From RUG11462 sp036308645 (GTDB taxonomy: Bacteria > Bacillota > Clostridia > Oscillospirales > Acutalibacteraceae), in contig JAXJVH010000036.1 in assembly GCA_036308645.1 (NCBI GenBank), positions 1-38,120 on the forward strand: a stretch of DNA of 38,120 bases, in the 5' to 3' direction. The notes below the pieces were generated by a model, which was not told the DNA's origin, searched no databases, and worked only from the letters and a program-made list of their open reading frames with translations. The position numbers were made by a program, and so were the translations under genes. Positions 16,301 to 23,298 of the stretch are shown here, in pieces (position 1 is the first letter of the stretch; each line of letters begins with the position of its first letter).

Positions 16301-16802
16301 CGCTTTTTAATGCTGTGCAATTTGAAAATGCCCTATCACCAATGCTTGTTACGCTATCCGGTAATGAATAAGTAGTTGCTTTACCATTAGGATATGCCAG
16401 TATAGTTGTTTTATCTTTATTAAATAAAACTCCGTCTATATCACAATAATTGCTATTGCTTTCATCAACATTTATGCTTGTTAATAATGTGCAACTATCA
16501 AATGCACTACTGCCAATACTTGTTACACTGTTAGGGATTGTTACACTTGTTAATGATGTGCAATCTGAAAATGCCCAATCACCAATGCTTGTTACTGATT
16601 TGCCGTCAATTTCTGCCGGAATTTCAAGTGTGGTTGGTTCACCTATGTAACCTGTAATTTCTACAGTATCGTCATCAAGTTTTTTATACTTAAAATCTCC
16701 GCTTGTTTCAGCTGCGACTGAAACCGCTGATACCGCTAATGTGCTTAAAATTAAACATAAACACATTAGAATTGATAGAATTTTTTTAGTTTTGTTTTTC
16801 AT
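13344..16802 (-). CDS. Large secreted BspA-like leucine-rich repeat protein
   Basis: This 1152-residue protein has a signal peptide (about 1-31). Roughly 26 LRR_5 (BspA/TpLRR) units of about 23 residues (about 50-775) follow the pattern SVTSIGxxAFxxCxSLTSVTIPxx. They are broken at three places by non-repeat inserts (NYCDIDGVLFNKDKTTIL, and two forms of NNVLYIxNYLxDA). Residues 782-1062 hold seven Cys modules ending CSxC, alternating with GLTEGKHC and ISALGH segments, probably metal-binding or disulfide-linked. Residues 1063-1152 form a fibronectin III-like domain. No sortase, dockerin or SLH anchor is visible. BspA-like proteins commonly mediate adhesion. ATG is preceded by AAAGGAGAG. Confidence 0.92.
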   Translation of the reverse strand: MKNKTKKILSILMCLCLILSTLAVSAVSVAAETSGDFKYKKLDDDTVEITGYIGEPTTLEIPAEIDGKSVTSIGDWAFSDCTSLTSVTIPNSVTSIGSSAFDSCTLLTSINVDESNSNYCDIDGVLFNKDKTTILAYPNGKATTYSLPDSVTSIGDRAFSNCTALKSVTIGNGVTSIGDRAFERCTSLTSITIPDSVTSIDYCAFEICTSLTSVTIGNSVTSIGIGAFRYCESLTSITIPNSVTSIGDNAFTLTALKSIIIPDSVTSIGSLAFQSCNSLTSITIGNGITGINNCTFYCCSSLTSVTIPDSVTSIGYEAFEGCSSLTNVTIPNSVTSIGSGAFSDCTSLKNITIPNSVTYIGSGAFSNTAFYNNKSNWQNNVLYISNYLLDATYYYYNDKTGVEIEYKVSGDYKIKDGTVFIADYAFSWCESLASITIPESVTSIGDSAFLGCTSLTNVTIPDSVTSIGKDTFCNCSSLTNVTIPDSVTSIDGGAFERCTSLTSITIPDSVTSIDYCAFQACTSLTSVTIPDSVTSIGHEAFWSCESLTSVTIGNGVTSIGDEAFYKCTSLTSVTIGNSVTSIGDRAFYDTGYYNNESNWDNNVLYIGNYLIDANSSGDYKIKDGTIVIADYAFNYCESLTSITIPESVTSIGKGTFKYCESLTSITIPESVTSIGDHAFYYCKSLTSVTIPDSVTNIYGGAFGDCTSLTSVTIPNSVTSIGDSAFRDCTSLISITIPNSVTSIGDWVFSDCNSNLTIYGYKNSEAEKYANNNSINFVDLENHTHAYTLTTTKQPTCTEKGVKKYTCSCGDSYTEEISALGHTEVIDKAVAPTCAETGLTEGKHCSVCDEVLVKQEVVSAKGHILSDWQIVKEPTTTETGLKQKVCTVCNEVIETVVLPKLDETHTHSYTPEITKQPTCTKKGIKTYTCSCGESYTEEISALGHKEVVDKAASPTCTEAGLTEGKHCSVCNEVLVAQEVIPSLGHKDAVDKAVSPTCTETGLTEGKHCSVCGEILVKQKSISTKAHSYKWVVTKKASYVSKGLKAYKCSVCGKVAKTTSIAKLKLKTPSLSVGAGKKMFKVKYTKVTGATGFQVKYTIGKKTVTKTINTAKSITKTISGLKKGSYKVQIRAFVKQNSKTAYSDWTKAKSVKVK

Positions 16803-16866
16803 TTGTTTTATCTCTCCTTTGATTTTAATTTTTATGGTTTTTTAGCTTCAATTTTTATGCAATTTA

Positions 16867-16895
16867 ATTCTACCATAAAATTCCTTAAATTGCAA
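16867..16895 (-). promoter_or_regulatory. Promoter of the LRR gene (proximal)
   Basis: Read on the minus strand: TTGCAA (16895-16890), 17-nt spacer, extended -10 TGG TAGAAT (box at 16872-16867). The predicted leader is about 58 nt. Confidence 0.65.
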
Positions 16896-17080
16896 CTTTT
16901 TATACCTCCTGAAATTAAAAAATGCGCAGCCGAAGCTTCGCACGAAAAATACATAGCTCCAATTGCTGCGACACAACTCTTTGCTAATCACGAGTAATGC
17001 AAAAACAGAGTATGCATTTTTACCGAACGATAAAAATACATCCTTACATTTGGTAACAATTAAATTTGTGTGGTAGTTTT

Positions 17081-17109
17081 ATTTTACCACGAAATCCCTC
17101 AAAAATCAA
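17081..17109 (-). promoter_or_regulatory. Possible distal promoter of the LRR gene
   Basis: On the minus strand: TTGATT (17109-17104), 17-nt spacer, TGG TAAAAT (-10 at 17086-17081). It shares the TGGTAnAAT extended -10 with the proximal promoter and would give a leader of about 270 nt. The interval 16803-17328 otherwise holds only repeats and no supported gene. Confidence 0.5.
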
Positions 17110-17144
17110 CAATTAATTATATTAGTTACATTATAAACAATTTC

Positions 17145-17298
17145 GGGCGACCACACAGGGTCGCACCCTACAAATAATCATTAGCTTTTGGCTAAAAACA
17201 AACGGCAGGAGTAGAACCCCTGCCCTACAAGAAAGCAATAAGATTTTTTATAAAATTGTCTGATTTCATCGGGCGACCGTAAAGGTGCGACCCTACAA
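17145..17298. repeat. Three related palindromic intergenic repeats
   Basis: Three units at 17145-17173, 17204-17230 and 17271-17298 each end CCCTACAA and contain a degenerate hairpin (for example GGCAGG...CCTGCC at 17204-17224, and GGGCGACC...GGGTCGCACC types). They match the units at 13191-13284 in opposite orientation. On the minus strand the middle hairpin is followed by GTTTGTTTTT, so it could end spoVB transcripts. Confidence 0.72.
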
Positions 17299-17328
17299 GA
17301 CAGCAACAATATTTTTGAAAACTTATTT

Positions 17329-18861
17329 TTATGCTTGCTGTTTATGTCTTTTTACTCTTAATGCGTTTAAATCCATCGCACCGCTTATCAGTATCAGCGC
17401 AAAATATACAGCGGTAATTATTGTAACGCTTATTATAATATATGCTATGTGGTTTTCAATGTTAATGCAAATCTGTCGAGCCATACTTACCGCAATTACA
17501 ATTGAAAAAAGAGGTTTTACAAACCAATTTTTCACATCAAATTTCAGCACCGTTACTTTAAGCAGTTTTGCAAAATTTAACGAGCAGGTTAAAAGATTTG
17601 AAAAAATCATTATCAGCATAAATCCGTCCATACCAAAATTCGGTACTAACAATAAAATCAATGCAATTCGCAGTCCTGAATCTATGGTGTTGTATAAAAG
17701 AGTTGAGTTTTGTTTGTTTAACCCTTTTAAAATACCGTCGACTACCGATTCTAAATACATAACGGGTACTAACGGCGCTAAAACGTTGATTAATACGCCC
17801 GATTCACGAGAGTCGTAAAGCGCAATGCCGATACTGTTTGAACATAGAAAAAAGCATCCGCCTGCCAAAACCGAACCGATAATCGTAATTCCGATTGTTT
17901 TTTCCACATCATGCCGTATCATATCGGTTTTATTAAGCGCCGCCGACTCTGAAATTTCGGGAATAAGCAGAGTAGAAATCGCCTGCAAAAAAGAAGATGG
18001 GAAAAATATAATCGGCAAAGCCATTCCTTTAAGCAGTCCAAAGGTTTCAAGACCGCTTTTACTGTTGCCGGAAAATGCCGAAAGGCATTTTGGAACAAGC
18101 AGGTTTTCCGCAGTATGCAGTCCGCTTGTTAAATATCTTCCCGCCGTAATAGGCGTTGATATCTTGAGTATTGCCGAGGTTACGCTTCCCCTTATGCAAC
18201 CGTCACCCTCTGAAGTTGTGAGTTTTTTCTTATCCGCCTTACAGCAGAAAAAGATAAAAATACAACTTACGGTTTCGGCTATGGTATCGGCAAGCAGTAC
18301 ATAGTAACATGCGGTTTCAATGTCCTTTGCCTGCAAAGTAGAAAATACTCCGATAATAACCGCAATTCTTACTGACTGCTCAAGTATTGATGCAATCGAC
18401 GGCGTTATTGTTTTTCTTCTTGCCATAAAATAGCCTTTAAAGCAAGCCGAAATGCCCATTGGCACTAACGAAAAGGAAAGTATGCGTAAAGACGGCGCCG
18501 CCCGTAAATCACCGATAAATACGCTTGCGATTGTGTTTGAAAACACATAAACCGCCATATTTATCAGCAATCCTACGATTACTGACAGTTGAACCGAACG
18601 TATAAGCACTCTGAATACAGTTTTTTTATTTCCGCAAACCATTTCATCAGCGCAAAGTCGGGTAACTGCGGTTGAAATTCCGCTTGTTGCAAAGGTGCTT
18701 GCCAACATATAAACCGAAAAAATCAGTTGGTATAGACCTATGCCCTCTGCGCCGATTATATTTGAGAGATAAACTCTGAAAAAAAGACCTATGGAGCGTA
18801 GCAAAAGCGCCGTAGCAGTTAAAATTACGGTATTAATTAAAAAGGTTTTCTTCTTTTTCAT
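17329..18861 (-). CDS. spoVB: Stage V sporulation protein B-like flippase (MATE/MurJ superfamily)
   Basis: This 510-residue membrane protein has about 14 helices. It opens with LLRSIGLFFRVYLSNIIGAEGIGLYQLIFSVYML, typical of SpoVB/polysaccharide flippases; ATSGISTAVTRL and PVMYLESVVDGILKGLNKQ are also family-like. SpoVB acts in spore cortex formation, probably by moving lipid-linked peptidoglycan precursors. Related Firmicute paralogues serve vegetative wall or polysaccharide export, so the exact role is inferred. It is the last gene of a minus operon, overlapping the upstream peptidoglycan-binding gene by ATGA (18858-18861). This context supports a spore-wall role. Confidence 0.87.
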   Translation of the reverse strand: MKKKKTFLINTVILTATALLLRSIGLFFRVYLSNIIGAEGIGLYQLIFSVYMLASTFATSGISTAVTRLCADEMVCGNKKTVFRVLIRSVQLSVIVGLLINMAVYVFSNTIASVFIGDLRAAPSLRILSFSLVPMGISACFKGYFMARRKTITPSIASILEQSVRIAVIIGVFSTLQAKDIETACYYVLLADTIAETVSCIFIFFCCKADKKKLTTSEGDGCIRGSVTSAILKISTPITAGRYLTSGLHTAENLLVPKCLSAFSGNSKSGLETFGLLKGMALPIIFFPSSFLQAISTLLIPEISESAALNKTDMIRHDVEKTIGITIIGSVLAGGCFFLCSNSIGIALYDSRESGVLINVLAPLVPVMYLESVVDGILKGLNKQNSTLLYNTIDSGLRIALILLLVPNFGMDGFMLIMIFSNLLTCSLNFAKLLKVTVLKFDVKNWFVKPLFSIVIAVSMARQICINIENHIAYIIISVTIITAVYFALILISGAMDLNALRVKRHKQQA

Positions 18862-19388
18862 ATTTTTGCAATGTTACAGTAAATCGCCGATATTTCTCGG
18901 AATACAGCGGTATCGGTTACGTCTTTCGGCAGGTCGCTTACTGCCATAATTTGCGCTATTGCGTCCATAGTGTTTTGGTCTATTGTTCCTGTTACATGTA
19001 TTTCGGGAAAATTTAAATATTTATCGGATATTCTTAAAAGCATAACCTGTAAAAAATAAACTACATATCCGCTTTCACCGAGTTTAATTACTGCGTCGGG
19101 AAAGCCGAAAATATCAAGACAGGTGCAGGTTCGTTCAAGTCCCACTATATCAATGTATTCCTGATAAATTCTGTTCCAGGTTTGTTCGTCAACCTCGCCG
19201 TTTACAGGCAAAGCGTAAATCTCCTGAAAAGCCCTAACAGCATCAGCGGTGCGGTCAAGATATATCCCGTCTATTGCAAGCAAGGGTATTCTTGCGTCTT
19301 GTTTTGCTATCTCTCTTAAATACTTTTGTAAAAGTTTTATTTTTTCCTTTCTTTCATTTTGGTCAATTTCTTGTATATTCTCCGCCAT
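18858..19388 (-). CDS. Peptidoglycan-binding-domain protein
   Basis: This 176-residue protein has no signal peptide. Its N-terminal half is a PG_binding_1 repeat (about 14-78: KLLQKYLREIA...GIYLDRTADAVRAFQEIYALPVNGEVDEQTWNRIY). The C-terminal half (about 100-150) is a second, degenerate copy (GYVVYFLQVMLL...VTGTIDQNTMDAIAQI). It closely resembles the repeats in the enzyme encoded 2 nt upstream and may be a detached binding module of it. No catalytic domain is visible. It lies between the SleC-like gene and spoVB in one operon. Confidence 0.82.
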   Translation of the reverse strand: MAENIQEIDQNERKEKIKLLQKYLREIAKQDARIPLLAIDGIYLDRTADAVRAFQEIYALPVNGEVDEQTWNRIYQEYIDIVGLERTCTCLDIFGFPDAVIKLGESGYVVYFLQVMLLRISDKYLNFPEIHVTGTIDQNTMDAIAQIMAVSDLPKDVTDTAVFREISAIYCNIAKI

Positions 19389-19390
19389 AT

Positions 19391-20530
19391 TTATCCCTCA
19401 TTTCTTAAAGTGTAGCCGGGGAATTGCCCCTCGTTGATTTTGGTTTGGTCGGCGTCGTTTTTGAAAAACGGCAAAACACCGAGATAAACACGGTATAATT
19501 CCTGCCAGGTCTGTTCTCCTACAATGCCGTCGGGAACAAGTGAAAACGCTTCTTGAAAAGCGATGACCGCATTAGTGGTAGCTTCGTCATATACAGAGGT
19601 TATTTCAATTATCGGTATTTCATCGTAATATGCGCCGACCACCGACAGATAATACTGCAAAACCTTTATTGTCTGACCACGATCGCCGGGGCGCAATACG
19701 TTCGGAAACTGCCGGTTGTATTCTTCGAGAGTCAGTCCTACTCCGTCAAGTTCCGAAAGTCTTCGAACTGCGTTGCTGATAAAGATAATTTTATACCAAG
19801 TTGCTTTGCCTACAATTCCGTCTGCTACAAGTCCGAAAATGCTTTGAAACTGTTTAACCGCCGAGAGCGTTCTGTCGCCGAAAACACCGTCTACAGGATA
19901 GATTTTAGGTATTGACGGATAGTTTGAGGCAATCTCGTTAAGACGAGCCTGAATAGCGACAACCGCTTCTGACTTATCGCCGTACTGTATCGGAATACTT
20001 CCGTAAGTCGGAACATTAGGTGCAACTCTGACATCGGTAACAATATTTATATCATCTCCGTAATAATTGCGTAAAATATCATAAGGCACATACCCGCTGT
20101 TTGCAAGCGAAACGGTACCCCATTGCGAAAGCCCCTCACAGGTAACCGTCGTGCCGTTGCAGTACGCCGCAAAAATCGGACCTGTTGTACCTTGTCTGCT
20201 GATGTACGAATTAAAAATTTCGTCCACTATTGTAGAAATATTTGAAAAAATATCTCTGTTAGGTACAAAAAATTGGTCATAAGCGGTGTTGTTAGTTATA
20301 TCAAAATCATAGCCTTGCGCTCGGTAATGCTCGGTAAAAACTCTGTTTAGCGCATAAGTGATTTGAGCATAAATATTCGCCCGTATCGCACTTTCGGGCC
20401 AAGTCGGATAAATTTCGCTTGACGCAACGTTTTTTATATAATCCGCAAACGGAACGGTTACATTTTGACCGTCTTTCGACGGCGCGCCGATATGTACCGT
20501 AATAAACTCGGGTATAGTAAATTCAGCCAA
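19391..20530 (-). CDS. sleC: SleC-like spore cortex lytic enzyme (SpoIID domain plus peptidoglycan-binding repeats)
   Basis: This 379-residue protein has a SpoIID/LytB-type domain over about 5-165: FADYIKNVASSEIYPTWPESAIRANIYAQITYALNRV (Glu39 aligns with the catalytic Glu of SpoIID), then DITNNTAYDQFF and CEGLSQWGTVSLANSGY. Two PG_binding_1 repeats follow (about 180-250 and 285-355). This is the domain order of mature clostridial SleC, the lytic transglycosylase that degrades spore cortex at germination. Unlike SleC, it lacks the N-terminal pre-pro region; a similar domain is encoded as a separate gene just upstream. The start is TTG 20530, with AAGGAGG about 9 nt before. Confidence 0.85.
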   Translation of the reverse strand: MAEFTIPEFITVHIGAPSKDGQNVTVPFADYIKNVASSEIYPTWPESAIRANIYAQITYALNRVFTEHYRAQGYDFDITNNTAYDQFFVPNRDIFSNISTIVDEIFNSYISRQGTTGPIFAAYCNGTTVTCEGLSQWGTVSLANSGYVPYDILRNYYGDDINIVTDVRVAPNVPTYGSIPIQYGDKSEAVVAIQARLNEIASNYPSIPKIYPVDGVFGDRTLSAVKQFQSIFGLVADGIVGKATWYKIIFISNAVRRLSELDGVGLTLEEYNRQFPNVLRPGDRGQTIKVLQYYLSVVGAYYDEIPIIEITSVYDEATTNAVIAFQEAFSLVPDGIVGEQTWQELYRVYLGVLPFFKNDADQTKINEGQFPGYTLRNEG

Positions 20531-20547
20531 AAATAAAACCTCCTTTG

Positions 20548-21183
20548 TCAGTTCAAAGTAATTGAGCCTGTGTCATTGGAATTAAGCACCGTAGGTCCTT
20601 TGTAGTTTTCAGGCAGCGGTATCATTTCAACAGGCTGAATGGCGGTCTGCTTGTCAAAGATCGGCACGTTTATTGAATCAATAGTAAAGTATCCGTCAGA
20701 CGATACTCTTATTGAATAAGAAGCATAAGGATTTTTAACACCCGGCTCAAGCGATTCGCCGATAGCAACAGTCGGCAAAGCAAGTTTTTTGGTTTCGCCG
20801 TTTACATCTGTTGCCGCACTTTTTACAAGTCGCTCGCCGCCCGGCTCATCAAATGATACAAGTACATTAGCGCCGCTGATAGGAGCGGCACCGTTTGCGG
20901 CGAATACTCTGACTATTAAATATCCCTCGCCCGTAAGCCCTTCGGTTTGCCCTTTTATCATTTGATTTTGCAGTATATTAGGCAGAGAATATTCGTTTTT
21001 AAACTGAAACGGAGTTTGCTCGTTTTGACTTTGCGTGTTTTTTGGCGTTTCTTCTTTTGAAACATTGTCGGATTGAACGGTACTGGTTTCATTTTCTGCA
21101 ATCGGTTTTGATTTTTTTTGCATTTTTTTAATTTCATCATTGTATTTTTTTATCATTTGTCTGAAATCATCTGAATTGCTCAT
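20548..21183 (-). CDS. Protein with transthyretin/carboxypeptidase-regulatory-like domain (SleC pro-region-like)
   Basis: This 211-residue protein has a charged, Gln/Lys-rich first half (1-85) with no signal peptide. A beta-sandwich domain (about 90-195) then shows GYLIVRVFAANGAAPISGANVLVSF, TDVNGETKKLALP, NPYASYSIRVSSDGYFTIDSINVPIF and PVEMIPLP. As I recall the family, this pattern resembles the N-terminal pro-region of clostridial SleC. Its own stop, a 17-nt gap and AAGGAGG separate it from the SpoIID enzyme, so this is a real split. It may chaperone or inhibit the enzyme in trans (inference). ATG 21183 is chosen because the GTG at 21195 lies within the ribosome site AAGGTGG. Confidence 0.75.
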   Translation of the reverse strand: MSNSDDFRQMIKKYNDEIKKMQKKSKPIAENETSTVQSDNVSKEETPKNTQSQNEQTPFQFKNEYSLPNILQNQMIKGQTEGLTGEGYLIVRVFAANGAAPISGANVLVSFDEPGGERLVKSAATDVNGETKKLALPTVAIGESLEPGVKNPYASYSIRVSSDGYFTIDSINVPIFDKQTAIQPVEMIPLPENYKGPTVLNSNDTGSITLN

Positions 21184-21240
21184 AATATTTACCACCTTTT
21201 TTGATAATAATATTTAAAAAACAACAGATTGGTGATTTTA

Positions 21241-21957
21241 ATGGATTTTTTAATTGATTTATGGTCAATGGCGCTGCGTTCCGTGCTTGCCGTGTTAGCG
21301 CTTTTCGTTATTTCAAGAATCGAAGGTCCTCGTCAAATTTCCCAACTTACTTTCTATGATTATATCGTAGGCATTTCAATAGGCTCTATTGCCGCAACCG
21401 CCGTTGAAAGAGAAATCAGTTTGTGGGATATGGTGGTTTCTATGATAATTTTCGGCGGATTTGCATTTTTGATTTCATTTTCAACAAGCAAAAGTATGGT
21501 GCTTCGCCGATTGTTTTCGGGCAAACCGAGTATTCTCGTTTATAACGGCAAAATCATAGAAAGTCAGATGAAGAAAAATCATTATGACGTAAATGATTTA
21601 ATGCTTAACTGTAGGGCAAAAGGTTATTTCAAATTTGAAGATATCGCCTTTGCCATTTTAGAAAGCAACGGTGAATTATCAATTATGCCAAAGGCCGACA
21701 AAGCGCCGCTTACCCCTTATGATATGTCTGTAAAACCGCAGAAAGAAGAACTTGAATATAATCTTATAATCGACGGCACAATACTGTTTGAAAATTTAAA
21801 GTATTACGGCAAGGACGAGCAGTGGCTTAAAACCAAATTAGCTGAACAAAAGGTTAAAAATGAATCCGAAGTTTTGCTGGCAATAGGGGATAGCAATAAT
21901 AATCTTACGGTTTACCTTAAAAGCGAAGTCCTGCCACACAATCATTTCTTTATGTAG
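21241..21957 (+). CDS. DUF421 (YetF-type) membrane protein
   Basis: This 238-residue protein has three N-terminal membrane helices (about 5-25, 38-55 and 63-83) and a soluble C-terminal domain. The family signatures are KxxGPRQISQLTFYDYIVGISIGSIAA-like, GKPSILVYNGKI and ILESNGELSIMPK. The function of DUF421 is unsettled; several Firmicute members are linked to spore membranes and spore resistance. It is divergent from the sleC-like operon (57 nt between starts), and its 3' end overlaps the M23 gene on the other strand by 16 nt. ATG 21241 is used; TTG 21229 and GTG 21232 are possible. The ribosome site is weak. Confidence 0.88.
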   Translation: MDFLIDLWSMALRSVLAVLALFVISRIEGPRQISQLTFYDYIVGISIGSIAATAVEREISLWDMVVSMIIFGGFAFLISFSTSKSMVLRRLFSGKPSILVYNGKIIESQMKKNHYDVNDLMLNCRAKGYFKFEDIAFAILESNGELSIMPKADKAPLTPYDMSVKPQKEELEYNLIIDGTILFENLKYYGKDEQWLKTKLAEQKVKNESEVLLAIGDSNNNLTVYLKSEVLPHNHFFM

Positions 21958-22904
21958 TCGTCGCCTTGTTTTATCACCTGCGCTCGATTACTGTATAAAA
22001 GTTTTACTATGTTATAAACGTCAATCCAGATTTCATTATTTCCCTCAACCTGACTGTCATCAAAAATTAATTGCATACCAAAGTGCAGATGCGGAACGCT
22101 CATACCGTTATAGTCTTCTGAATCGGAATATCCGGTCATACCGAGATACCCTATAACCTGACCTGCTTTTACTTCGTCGCCCTCTTTTAAATCAGGCGTG
22201 TAAGGATGCCCTTTTCGCAGATGAGCATAATAGTAATAGCGTTTAAAATCGGTCGAGCGGATACCGATACGCCATCCGCCGTATCGGTTCCAGCCCATAT
22301 TTTCAACAATCCCGTCCTCAACCGAGATAATCGGCGTTCCGATACTGCCGATTAAATCGTTGCCCAAATGCTTTCGTTTAAAGCCGTAGGAACGGGAATT
22401 GCCGAAGTCGTCGCTGTGGGAATAATAATAACCGCTTGCTATCGGAGAATATGCTTTTAAACCGTAGCCGTCGTCGGTTTCTCCCAAAAAGCCGCCTAAT
22501 ACCGCCGAATATGCCGAATAATAATAGTTATAGTACTTCATATCTTTTGTAATGTTTTTGAGTTTTTCACCGCCTTTTAGCCTTTTTGCATAATCGTCCA
22601 TAACTTCCGAGGTTTTGTCTTTAAATTCACCTCCGTTTTTGCATGCCGCAAGGCTTAAAAGCGCTATCCAATCAATATGATTTTCGCTTTTGTAACTGTC
22701 AATATCATACTTCATAGCCTGTTTTAATACAGGCAACGTAATACCGAAATTAACCCATTTTATATAATCGGATTTTGAAGAGAGCAGATTTTTATTTTCA
22801 CTGTCTGCGCTCAAAACAAAGGAAAGCGTTATAACTGTTACCAAAGCCAAAAAAAGCGCCGTTATTTTTTTAAAAGTGTTTATTTTATAAACAAAAACAG
22901 TCAT
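21942..22904 (-). CDS. M23-family (LytM) metallopeptidase
   Basis: This 320-residue exported protein has an N-terminal hydrophobic signal or anchor (about 12-33), then an uncharacterised helical region (35-140). The M23 domain (about 150-300) has the zinc ligands in KHLGND (His179, Asp183) and PHLHFG (His272/His274), plus His228 in YYYAHLRKG. All catalytic positions are present, so an active endopeptidase against peptidoglycan cross-bridges is likely. The context (DegV, HlyIII) says little about its job. Its start codon and ribosome site lie within a 16-bp inverted repeat. It is the last gene of the minus cluster. Confidence 0.9.
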   Translation of the reverse strand: MTVFVYKINTFKKITALFLALVTVITLSFVLSADSENKNLLSSKSDYIKWVNFGITLPVLKQAMKYDIDSYKSENHIDWIALLSLAACKNGGEFKDKTSEVMDDYAKRLKGGEKLKNITKDMKYYNYYYSAYSAVLGGFLGETDDGYGLKAYSPIASGYYYSHSDDFGNSRSYGFKRKHLGNDLIGSIGTPIISVEDGIVENMGWNRYGGWRIGIRSTDFKRYYYYAHLRKGHPYTPDLKEGDEVKAGQVIGYLGMTGYSDSEDYNGMSVPHLHFGMQLIFDDSQVEGNNEIWIDVYNIVKLLYSNRAQVIKQGDDYIKK

Positions 22905-22935
22905 AACATCACCTTTTTAATGTTATGACTGTTTT
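22894..22935 (-). promoter_or_regulatory. 16-bp inverted repeat over the M23 start codon
   Basis: Arms 22894-22909 and 22920-22935 are perfectly complementary (AAAACAGTCATAACAT and its inverse) around a 10-nt loop. In the minus-strand RNA the loop contains the ribosome site AAGGTG, and the ATG (22904-22902) lies in the 3' arm, followed by T5. It could be a terminator for the upstream DUF1294 gene, a translational control hairpin, or a protein operator. Confidence 0.65.
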
Positions 22936-23012
22936 ATTCAATTTATGTTTTGTTTTCGGTATTTCGGCAGAAGAACTGTTAAGAAACGATATGCGCCCAA
23001 AAAGTCAAAGGC

Positions 23013-23288
23013 TTAACACATCATTAACCAAAGCGTTAATGCGCCGTAAATCAACACTAACAACGGAACTGTAATTATAAACTTCGGCTTGCTTGTTTTA
23101 TGGTGAAAAATCATCATACCGAGCAGCCCGCCTAAAGCCCCGCCGATTGCACAAATCGTAATCAGCGTTTTTTCGCTTATTCTGTAGGAACTCTTTTTTG
23201 CTTTTAATTTATCAATTCCAAACATAAAAAACGCAATTAAATTTATCAAACAAAGATAAATGGCATACAAATAATAAAACTTTTCCAT
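23013..23288 (-). CDS. DUF1294 small membrane protein
   Basis: This 91-residue protein has three or four membrane helices. It matches DUF1294 in FMFGIDKLKAKKSSYRISEKTLITICAIGGALGGLLGMMIFHHKTSKPKF, with the FxxxxxDKxxA and RIxExxLlxxxxxGGxxGa pattern. The function is unknown. It starts 10 nt after the DegV gene and belongs to the same minus-strand cluster. Confidence 0.88.
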   Translation of the reverse strand: MEKFYYLYAIYLCLINLIAFFMFGIDKLKAKKSSYRISEKTLITICAIGGALGGLLGMMIFHHKTSKPKFIITVPLLVLIYGALTLWLMMC

Positions 23289-23298
23289 AATTAAAATT

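Noticed and set aside
14530..16600. Regularly spaced repeats of about 69 bp that could suggest a CRISPR array
   Set aside because: The spacing equals 23 codons, the minus frame stays open throughout, and the repeats translate to LRR_5 units. There are no unique spacers or cas genes.
13823..16650. Several plus-strand open frames of 66-166 codons opposite the LRR gene
   Set aside because: They are repetitive shadows of the LRR coding repeats, without ribosome sites or known domains.
16803..16997. 64-codon plus-strand frame upstream of the LRR gene
   Set aside because: It covers the LRR promoter region, has no ribosome site and has no family-like sequence.
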